Source of the DNA: DATLYH01 sp035575035
Lineage (GTDB): Bacteria; Planctomycetota; Planctomycetia; Gemmatales; Gemmataceae
Assembly (NCBI GenBank): GCA_035575035.1
Contig: DATLYH010000063.1
Span: forward strand, 1 to 29,505
Direction: 5' to 3'
DNA: 29,505 nt
Below, piece after piece: positions 9,821-16,472 of the stretch. The translations under genes were made by a program, and so were the position numbers. The notes under the pieces were generated by a model that saw only the letters and a program-made list of their open reading frames with translations, did not search any database and was not told where the DNA came from. How positions within the stretch are numbered: position 1 is the first letter of the stretch; every line of letters starts with the position of its first letter.

Positions 9821-10495
9821 CTACTCTCGCTCGCGGTCCATCTGTTCGAGGACGGCCCGGATGGCCGTGATCGGGTCCTGCGCCTTCGCCTCGTAGAAGC
9901 GGCGGATCTGTGGGTTCTGACGGTTGGGGATGGAGCAGCTGAATTTCCACTCCCCCGGTTCGGGCCCGGCCTCCAGGCGCTGCCAGGTCACGCCGCGTGC
10001 CTGAAGGAGTGTTTGGGCCTGCTCGTAGGTCAAGGGCCTTGGTCCGCCGACCAGAGTGAAGCCGGGCGCCGGCCCGGGGTCGGAGCGCGGCAGCCCCTCG
10101 GCCACCGGTTCGGGCGGTTGCAGCACGGCGCCGGCGGTCCCCGGTCCCTTCCAGCTAGGGCCGGCACCCCGACCGGTGGTGCGGAACTCCGGGCGAGGGT
10201 CGAGCGGCTGGAAGACGCCGCCGGCCAGCGCCGCCGGGCTGGTGGATGAAGTCGGGGCCGGCAGGGGTGGCACCGCTGTCTGCTTGGTGGGCGCGGCCGG
10301 CGTCGGCCCCGCTGGCCGCGGCACCGGCGATCCCCCCAGTAGTGGGTCGCCGGCGAAGTTGCTCGGGCCCGAACAGCCGGCGAAGACAAGGCCAAAGGCC
10401 GAAGACAGGACACCGCACCCGACCAGAAGGCGGACCGCGACCCGGACCCTTCCCTTCCACCTGCTCCCTTCCGTTGTCCGCCTGCGCCCTGGCAT
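9821..10495 (-). CDS. Putative lipoprotein, Pro-rich, with the same small C-terminal domain
   Basis: 224 residues from ATG 10495; the frame continues upstream to 10777, but that part is antisense to the dehydrogenase gene and is not credible. Residues 14-40 are a basic then hydrophobic segment ending FAGC, a slightly non-standard lipobox, so it is probably an acylated envelope protein. Residues 45-145 are Pro/Ala/Gly-rich linker. Residues 150-222 (LTYEQAQTLLQARG, LEAGPEPGEWKFSC, YEAKAQDPITAIRAVLEQ) resemble the C-terminal domain of the protein at 8579-9046. It ends 16 bases from the convergent PilZ gene and starts 145 bases from the divergent dehydrogenase gene. No known family recognised. 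Confidence 0.75.
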   Translation of the reverse strand: MPGRRRTTEGSRWKGRVRVAVRLLVGCGVLSSAFGLVFAGCSGPSNFAGDPLLGGSPVPRPAGPTPAAPTKQTAVPPLPAPTSSTSPAALAGGVFQPLDPRPEFRTTGRGAGPSWKGPGTAGAVLQPPEPVAEGLPRSDPGPAPGFTLVGGPRPLTYEQAQTLLQARGVTWQRLEAGPEPGEWKFSCSIPNRQNPQIRRFYEAKAQDPITAIRAVLEQMDRERE

Positions 10496-10640
10496 CTTGA
10501 CTCGCCTGCCGGGTTGACTAGATTGTTTCAACCGCGCCTCGCGTCCCTCGCCTTCCCCTTTCTCCCCTCTGAGGGGGGCGGATAGGGTTGAGGGAGCGCA
10601 AGGGCTGACGCTCTCGTACCGCACCCGGGGGTTTCGTGCA

Positions 10641-11696
10641 ATGGCAGCTTTCCGCATTGCGGTCATCGGCGGCGACGGCATCGGGCCGGAGGTCATCGAC
10701 CAGGCCATCCGTGTCGCCGAGGCCGCTGTCCGGCTTGACGACGCTTCCATCACCTGGAACCGGCTGCCCTGGAACACCGCCTACTACAAGAAGCACGGCC
10801 GGATGATGCCCGAAGATGGCTGGGACATTCTCCGGGCCCACGACGCCATTCTTTTTGGCGCCATCGGCAGCCCCGACGTGCCCGACCACATCACCATCCA
10901 CGGCCTGCTCCTGCCGATGCGCCGCCGTTTTGACCAGTATGTCAATCTTCGGCCGGCGTACCTGTACGACGGAGTGCCGACGCCCCTGCGCGACAAGGCG
11001 CCCGGCTCGATCGACCTGGTGGTCTACCGCGAGAACACCGAGGGGGAGTATGCCCCGATCGGCGGCCGGCTCTACGAGGGGACGCCGCACGAGATTGCCA
11101 TCCAGACCAACACCTTTACCCGCCGCGGCATCGAGCGCATCATGCGAGCCGCTTTCGAGGGGGCGCGAAAGCGGCGCAAGAAGGTCACCTCCATTACCAA
11201 ATCGAACGCCATGCAGTTTGGCATGGTCCTGTGGGACGAGGTTTTCCGCATCGTGGCGAAGGATTACCCCGACGTGGAGGCCAACTCGCTCCTGGTTGAC
11301 GCCGCGGCCATGGACTTCGTGCGCCGGCCGGAGGTCTTCGACGTGGTGGTGGCCAGCAACCTTTTCGGCGACATCCTCACCGACCTGAGCGCCATCATCA
11401 CCGGCAGCATGGGCCTGGCGGCCAGCGGCAACATCAACCCGGAGCGGACCTATCCGAGCATGTTCGAGCCGGTACATGGCTCGGCCCCCGATATTGCCGG
11501 CAAGGGAATCGCCAATCCGTTGGCGGCCATCTTGTCGGCCGGGATGATGCTGGACCACCTGGGGCTAACGAAGAGCGCCGCCGCTATACGCCGGGCGGTG
11601 GCGGCTGTCTTGAAGGCAGGCCGACCGCGCACCCCCGACCTCGGCGGCACGGCCACCACGATCGAAGTGACCGAGGCGGTACTGGCGGCCCTGTGA
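10641..11696 (+). CDS. Tartrate/D-malate dehydrogenase-type beta-decarboxylating dehydrogenase
   Basis: 351 residues from ATG 10641. It belongs to the isocitrate/isopropylmalate dehydrogenase family: GGDGIGPEV at 10-18, YRENTEGEYA (catalytic Tyr region), SITKSNA (catalytic Lys), DAAAMDFV, SNLFGDILTDL (metal-binding Asp residues) and the EPVHGSAPDIAGKGIANP motif that binds the adenine of NAD+. The segment WNTAYYKKHGRMMPEDGWDIL, then GSPDVPDHITIHGLLLPMRR.FDQYVNLRP, is typical of tartrate dehydrogenase/decarboxylase or D-malate dehydrogenase rather than LeuB. Expected reaction: NAD+-dependent oxidation, with or without decarboxylation, of a small 2-hydroxy acid using Mn2+ or Mg2+. No leu or tartrate genes are adjacent, so LeuB function cannot be wholly excluded. 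A GC palindrome (11698-11711) follows the stop. Confidence 0.88.
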   Translation: MAAFRIAVIGGDGIGPEVIDQAIRVAEAAVRLDDASITWNRLPWNTAYYKKHGRMMPEDGWDILRAHDAILFGAIGSPDVPDHITIHGLLLPMRRRFDQYVNLRPAYLYDGVPTPLRDKAPGSIDLVVYRENTEGEYAPIGGRLYEGTPHEIAIQTNTFTRRGIERIMRAAFEGARKRRKKVTSITKSNAMQFGMVLWDEVFRIVAKDYPDVEANSLLVDAAAMDFVRRPEVFDVVVASNLFGDILTDLSAIITGSMGLAASGNINPERTYPSMFEPVHGSAPDIAGKGIANPLAAILSAGMMLDHLGLTKSAAAIRRAVAAVLKAGRPRTPDLGGTATTIEVTEAVLAAL

Positions 11697-11812
11697 CGGC
11701 CGGCGCCGGCCTTGTCAAATCGGATCGATCAGGATAGATTTCCCCTCACACCGGCGGTCGGTACCCCGCTTGGCTCGCGGGACCTGCCGGCCGGCAGCCG
11801 AAAGCCAGGAGC

Positions 11813-13174
11813 ATGCGCCAGGTCGTCTTCCGCCTCCCCATCCCTGGGCTCTACCCCGAAGGCGTCCCCATCTACGGCTATGGGCTGATGCTGTTCATCG
11901 CCTTCATCGTCTGCACCTGGCTGGCGGGCCGCCGCGCTCAGAAGGAAGGAATCGCCCGCGAGCACATCCAGGATCTGGCCATCTGGCTGTTCATCGGCGG
12001 GCTGGTGATGGCCCGGGTCGTCTACCTGATCAACGAAATCAACAACGGCCGGATCACGAGCGTGGGAGATTTCCTCTGGCAGTTCCCCCGGATCTGGGAC
12101 GGCGGCGTCATCCTGTACGGTGCGGTGATCGGCGGGCTGCTCGGCTACCTGCTCGGCTACTTTTTCATCGTGCGCAAGCATCACCTGTCGAGCTGGAAGA
12201 TCGCCGACCTCGCTGCTCCGTCCATTGCCCTGGGGCTGTGCTTGGGGCGGGTCGGCTGCTTACTCAACGGCTGCTGCTACGGCCACGTCGCCTGCCCTGA
12301 CTGCCCGGGGGTCTCCTTCCCGCTGTCGGCGCCGGCCCGCTTCCCCCTGGTCGCCGAAGGATACCAGAGCGCCGCCGGCTTCGTCCTGGTCAGCGCCGCT
12401 GACGATCCACGCACGGTGGCCAGCGTCGATCCGACATCCTCCGCGGGCCGGGCTGGGCTGCGGCCCGGCGACGTGATCGTCCTGGCCAATGACCAACCGA
12501 TCAAGCACCCCGATGAGCTGCGCGAGCGGGTCCGCGGTCTGGAGGCCGGCCAGGAGCTAACGCTTACCGTCGAGCGCGACGGCCGGCGCGAGGTGCTGGA
12601 GCCGATGCTCCGCCCAACCCTGGCCGACTTCCAGACGATCGACAGCCGGGTGGTCAAGGCGGTGATGCCGGGCTCGGCGGCGGCCCAGGCCGGGCTGGAG
12701 AAATGGGACCGGATCATCAAGGTCCGCATCCGGCGGGACTTGATCCATCATGACGACCACAACGTGGACGATGCGTCGGACCTGTCCCGCTACCTCGATG
12801 CGCACCAATGGCCGCGGGGCGAGTCCACGTTGACCCTCACCGTCGTCAAGCCGGACAACCGTGAGCAGGTGCTGTCATTTGAGCCGCGGACGCTGCCGTT
12901 GTACCCGACGCAGGTGTTCGAGTCGGTCAGCATGTTCTTGCTGTTCTTGCTGCTAACGGCGTTCTATCCACTCCGGCGGCACGACGGCGAGGTGATTGCC
13001 CTGCTGATGGTCGGCTACGCAATCCACCGCTACCTGAACGAGATGCTGCGCAACGACGTTCGCCCCGAGGGCTTCGAGAAATACGCCAGCATCCTGCTGT
13101 TCGTGGCCGGCCTGGTGATTTTCGTCTGGCTGCGGCGGAAGCCGGCGCAGTATCCCGCACGGGCGAAGGTATAG
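11813..13174 (+). CDS. lgt: Prolipoprotein diacylglyceryl transferase with PDZ-containing insertion
   Basis: 453 residues from ATG 11813 (AGGAG at 11807-11811 is unusually close). Lgt moves diacylglyceryl from phosphatidylglycerol to the lipobox Cys of prolipoproteins in the inner membrane. Residues 15-158 carry the N-terminal Lgt half: helices, WDGGVILYGAVIGG (96-109) and the Lgt signature GRVGCLLNGCCYG (145-157), with the conserved Arg and Asn. Residues 362-453 carry PLYPTQVFES, three more helices and MLRNDVRPEG, a likely match to the conserved Arg loop. Ordinary Lgt has roughly 40 residues between GCCYG and YPTQ; here there are about 205. Residues 188-262 are a PDZ domain (SSAGRAGLRPGDVIVLANDQPI), and 265-355 look like a second, diverged one (GSAAAQAGLEKWDRIIKV). 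Normal Lgt length is 260-300 residues. Confidence 0.92.
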   Translation: MRQVVFRLPIPGLYPEGVPIYGYGLMLFIAFIVCTWLAGRRAQKEGIAREHIQDLAIWLFIGGLVMARVVYLINEINNGRITSVGDFLWQFPRIWDGGVILYGAVIGGLLGYLLGYFFIVRKHHLSSWKIADLAAPSIALGLCLGRVGCLLNGCCYGHVACPDCPGVSFPLSAPARFPLVAEGYQSAAGFVLVSAADDPRTVASVDPTSSAGRAGLRPGDVIVLANDQPIKHPDELRERVRGLEAGQELTLTVERDGRREVLEPMLRPTLADFQTIDSRVVKAVMPGSAAAQAGLEKWDRIIKVRIRRDLIHHDDHNVDDASDLSRYLDAHQWPRGESTLTLTVVKPDNREQVLSFEPRTLPLYPTQVFESVSMFLLFLLLTAFYPLRRHDGEVIALLMVGYAIHRYLNEMLRNDVRPEGFEKYASILLFVAGLVIFVWLRRKPAQYPARAKV

Positions 13175-13264
13175 GAGAACCAGCGGAAGAAGACGGCCCC
13201 GCGCGGCTCCAGGAGCTGGAGCCGAGGGTCGCCCGCCGACAGCCCAATGACTGCCGGCGAGGTA

Positions 13265-14149
13265 TCATGACGTCCGCTTGCGTCGGCGCGGGGCGGGGCG
13301 CGGCAGGTCGAGCAGTTCCTGCCAGCTGGTCGCGCGGAGCACGCGGAGGCTCAGCTGCTCCAGCCGCTCCAGATCGTCGATGGCCTCGATGGTCGCCGTC
13401 GCTTCCGGTGGCGGCGGCTCGCCGAACTGCTCGCGGCCTTGAAGGAGGAGCATTTTCCGGGCTTCCCGCAAGGCGCCCCGCTGCTCCCCCTTGGCAATGA
13501 TGGCCTGATAAGTCACCGATTCTTCCATCGCGATCACCTCCGCCAGCAGGCGTTCGATCAGCGCATCCTCGTAGCGCAACCCCATGAGCAAGTAAGTTGC
13601 GGTCCACAGGTTGCTAACCTGGGAACGGGGCTGCCCGCGCAGCCGCTCCTTCATCTGCTCGATTACCCCCGGCAGCTGCGCCGGCGTGACGGCACTGATC
13701 GGCGCCAGGGGCAACGTCCCGAAGCCGCCGGCCAACAGCCGGTTCACCGGCAGCTGCCAGATGCGGAGCACCTGATAGCGAAACGTCAGGTATGGCGCTT
13801 CGCCGGGAAACTGTCCCTCGTAGACCCCCGTCAGGTTGGAGAGTTCCGCTTGCGGCCGAAGCAGTATGACCACGCTGCGCACCGGCAACTCATGGCGGTT
13901 CTCCAGCAACCCATTATACAGGTGAACGCGCCGAGGAAGTGTCTGATCGGGGCTGGTCTGGAACTCGATGTGCATGATCCAGGCAGGCGGCCCCTGCACA
14001 CGCAGCACCTTGTCGGCGGCACCGGAGACCGTGGAGATGTCCGCGTCGATGACCGCGGTGGCGGCCACCGGATAGCCCGCCAGGGCCGGCCAGTCGGTTG
14101 GCGATGCTTCCAGTAGGCCCTTGAGGGTTGCATCAAAGGGCTTTGTCAT
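13265..14149 (-). CDS. Rpn/PD-(D/E)XK nuclease-like protein with DUF4351-type C-terminus
   Basis: 294 residues from ATG 14149; AAAGGA lies 5 bases upstream, and the ATG at 14155 overlaps that site. The N-terminal part has VIDADISTVSG, ADKVLRV and then WIMHIEFQTS, matching the Asp and E-x-Q catalytic strands of the Rpn/transposase_31-like PD-(D/E)XK family, followed by LPRRVHLYNGLLE. The C-terminal 60 residues (LLLQGREQFGEPPPP, IDDLERLEQLSLRVLRATSWQELL) resemble DUF4351. Such genes occur in many copies in Gemmata-like genomes, and Rpn proteins promote RecA-independent recombination in E. coli. No terminal repeats or target duplication were seen, so it is not called a transposon. It lies 40 bases downstream of the sigma factor on the same strand. 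Confidence 0.8.
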   Translation of the reverse strand: MTKPFDATLKGLLEASPTDWPALAGYPVAATAVIDADISTVSGAADKVLRVQGPPAWIMHIEFQTSPDQTLPRRVHLYNGLLENRHELPVRSVVILLRPQAELSNLTGVYEGQFPGEAPYLTFRYQVLRIWQLPVNRLLAGGFGTLPLAPISAVTPAQLPGVIEQMKERLRGQPRSQVSNLWTATYLLMGLRYEDALIERLLAEVIAMEESVTYQAIIAKGEQRGALREARKMLLLQGREQFGEPPPPEATATIEAIDDLERLEQLSLRVLRATSWQELLDLPRPAPRRRKRTS

Positions 14150-14189
14150 GGGCATCCTTTCCGCCGCCGCAGTTGTCGGGCCGACAGTC

Positions 14190-15794
14190 TTACTCTGCCT
14201 CGGCGAACTCCTCCAGCCGGCGGCTGCGGACCGGCTGCCGCAATTTCAGCAGGCCGCGCGCCTCGATCTGGCGGATGCGCTCGCGGGTGATCCCGTAGGT
14301 TTGCGCCACCTCCTCCAGCGTCCGCGGGTGGCCGTCCCGCAGGCCGAAGCGCAGCTCGATCACCTCCCGCTCTCGCGGCGTCAGCGACCGCAACACCTCG
14401 GCGATCCGCTCACGGAGCAGATGCTGATCTACCGCGGTCCCCGGGTTTGCCGCATCCGGATCGTCGAGGAAATCCTCCAGCGCCCGTTCACCGTCGCCTC
14501 CCATCGGCTCGTGCAGGCTCACTGGGTGGCGCGACACTACCCGCAGCGACTTGGTCTCCTCCGGCGTCACTCCCACCACCGCAGCGATCTCCTCCACCGT
14601 CGGCTCCCGGCCGCTTGCCACTGATAGCTCGCCGCGCACCCGCTCAATCAGGGCCAGGGTTGCTACCTGATGACAGGGGACGCGGACCGTGCGGGCGTGG
14701 TCGGCGAGGGCGCGGGTGATCCCCTGACGGATCCACCAGGTGGCATAGGTACCGAACTTGAAGCCGAGGCGGTGCTCGTACTTGTCCACGGCCCGCATCA
14801 GGCCGCGGTTCCCTTCCTGGATCAGGTCCGAGAAGGCCAGCCCCCGGCCGCGGTAGCGCTTGGCAATCGAGACCACCAGGCGGAGGTTTCCCTCGGCCAG
14901 CTCCCGTCGCGCCTGCTGGTAGGCCTGTCGCCGCCGCTCCACCACCCGCAGCAGCCGGGTTAGCTCGTCGGGCGTGGCTCGCACTTGCAGCATCAGGTCG
15001 CGCAGCTCCTTGACCAGCTTGGTGCGCCGCTCACGGTCGGCTGCCGAGCGGTCGCCGCCGGCGTCGATCTGACGGGCGATCTGCTCCATCCGCCCGGCCT
15101 GTTCGCGCAGCTCATCGGCCCAGCGATCGAGCAGGTCGATACGCGGCGACAACTCCTCGGCCAGGATGATCGACTTGCGCAGCCGCCGCCACAGGTCGCG
15201 GCGGTAGCGCCGCTGACCGGCACCGCTGCCAGCCCGGAGCAAGGCGCGGAAATCGGCATCAGCGGCGGCCAGCACGTGCCGTAGCGTCCGCAGATTGTGC
15301 GGCATCCGGGCCACGATCTGGTCCCGGCTCAGGCGAAGGGTCGTCACCACGTCGATGGTCGGATCGAGTGCCAGCCGGCCCTCACGAACGCGCTCGAAGG
15401 TTTCCACTACGCGCCTCAGGACGTGCCAGCTGGTCAGCACTGCTCGCCGGTAGCGCTTCCGCGTCACCTCCAGCCGCCGGGCCAATGCCAGTTCTTGTTC
15501 CCGGCTGAGCAGCGGGATGGCGCCCATCTGGCGGAGGTAAAGCCCCAGCGCATCGTCTGCCCCCTGATTCTCGCCCTCCGTCGCCTCGGCCGCCGTCCCA
15601 CTGGGCTCCTCCAGGCCGTGCAGGTCCTCGTCCGGCTCCGCCTCGGCTTCGAACTCCGGGGAAGGGGCCTCGTGCCAGGCCGATTCCAAAGGAACCCGGG
15701 CCGCGAGCAGGTCGGGGTTGGGTTGCAATTCGTCACGCGAGGTCGGCTTGTCCTGGCGAATTTGTCGCCCCGCCATCTTGGTTGTCCGTCTCAT
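14190..15794 (-). CDS. RNA polymerase sigma-70 family factor (RpoD/SigA type)
   Basis: 534 residues from ATG 15794 (AGGA eight bases upstream; ATG 15776 is an alternative). Residues 20-78 are an acidic, variable leader without a clear region 1.1. Region 1.2 is at 80-112 (DALGLYLRQMGAIPLLSREQE). Residues 113-300 are a helical, Arg-rich non-conserved region. Region 2 is at 302-372, with IAKRYRGRGLAFSDLIQEGN and GFKFGTYATWWIRQGITRAL, the core-binding and -10 recognition helices. Region 3 is at 375-455. Region 4 is at 466-520, with LTPREREVIELRFGL and the -35 helix GITRERIRQIEARGLLKLR. It is a group 1 or 2 sigma factor; other rpoD-like genes elsewhere cannot be excluded, so no symbol is given. 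Confidence 0.93.
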   Translation of the reverse strand: MRRTTKMAGRQIRQDKPTSRDELQPNPDLLAARVPLESAWHEAPSPEFEAEAEPDEDLHGLEEPSGTAAEATEGENQGADDALGLYLRQMGAIPLLSREQELALARRLEVTRKRYRRAVLTSWHVLRRVVETFERVREGRLALDPTIDVVTTLRLSRDQIVARMPHNLRTLRHVLAAADADFRALLRAGSGAGQRRYRRDLWRRLRKSIILAEELSPRIDLLDRWADELREQAGRMEQIARQIDAGGDRSAADRERRTKLVKELRDLMLQVRATPDELTRLLRVVERRRQAYQQARRELAEGNLRLVVSIAKRYRGRGLAFSDLIQEGNRGLMRAVDKYEHRLGFKFGTYATWWIRQGITRALADHARTVRVPCHQVATLALIERVRGELSVASGREPTVEEIAAVVGVTPEETKSLRVVSRHPVSLHEPMGGDGERALEDFLDDPDAANPGTAVDQHLLRERIAEVLRSLTPREREVIELRFGLRDGHPRTLEEVAQTYGITRERIRQIEARGLLKLRQPVRSRRLEEFAEAE

Positions 15795-16472
15795 CAGTTG
15801 GTCCTGCTACCGCTGAACTGTTCCGTTGGAGCGTGTCTCGAAAACCAGGCCTCGCCCGACCCTTTCATTCGGGCCGGGCAATACGGCGGCCCCCATCCGC
15901 GGGGGGTGCCGCGTTGGGAGAAAAAAATCCCACCCGGGAACACGCAGGGTGCTCCCGACAGCCTCTTTATGCCAGGAAGAGCTGGGGCTCCACCAGAGTG
16001 GCAGGAGGCGGGGGTCCCGTTGGCTGGGGGGCGAGGGGCGTTAGTCCCTCATCAAGTTCTTGTTCATCAGGGACTTACGTCCTCCGCCGCGAAGGAGGGG
16101 ACCGGCGAAGGTAGCACTCACGCCTAACCGCCGACTCCGTGCTGGCCGCCCTGCTTATGTTATAATTATACCCCGTTTCACCAAGGGGAGTCTCATTAAA
16201 TTCTCCTGCCGCAAGGAGATTGGGAGGGTTGCCTGTTCCTCGTTCCCATTGCCCGGCCGTCGGTCTGGGGGCGGCCACGGGCCACCATTGCGGCCTCCAC
16301 CTATTCTACGCAGAAGACCGCTTCGGAGCCCAGATTCTGACCAAAATCTGCCGCCGTGGGTTCGGGGGCCGGCGAGAACGGGGACTGGAGTGGGATACGG
16401 ATTTCGGGGGCCACCGGGCCGCTTGCAGTTCAGCACCAAACCGCAAGCGAGCAGGGCGCAAGTGATTCGGCC
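15795..16472. other. Long intergenic region with inverted repeats
   Basis: 678 bases between the end of the kinase fusion and the start of the sigma factor, both minus strand; no convincing gene. Seen here: TGGGA/TCCCA hairpin around A7 at 15915-15932; AGTCCCT (16043-16049) pairing with AGGGACT (16069-16075); CCTCC/GGAGG at 16081-16098 directly after it; and an AT-rich patch at 16155-16172 containing TATAAT on both strands. On the minus strand that patch could be a -10 box for the sigma gene with a leader of about 370 bases, but no good -35 is present. Confidence 0.5.

Noticed and set aside
11698..11711. Terminator after the dehydrogenase gene
   Set aside because: GGCCGGCGCCGGCC is a perfect palindrome but has almost no loop and no T-tract, only TTGTC.
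13265..14149. Insertion sequence or transposon
   Set aside because: The Rpn/DUF4351 family is sometimes labelled transposase, but no terminal inverted repeats or target-site duplication were found at the edges.
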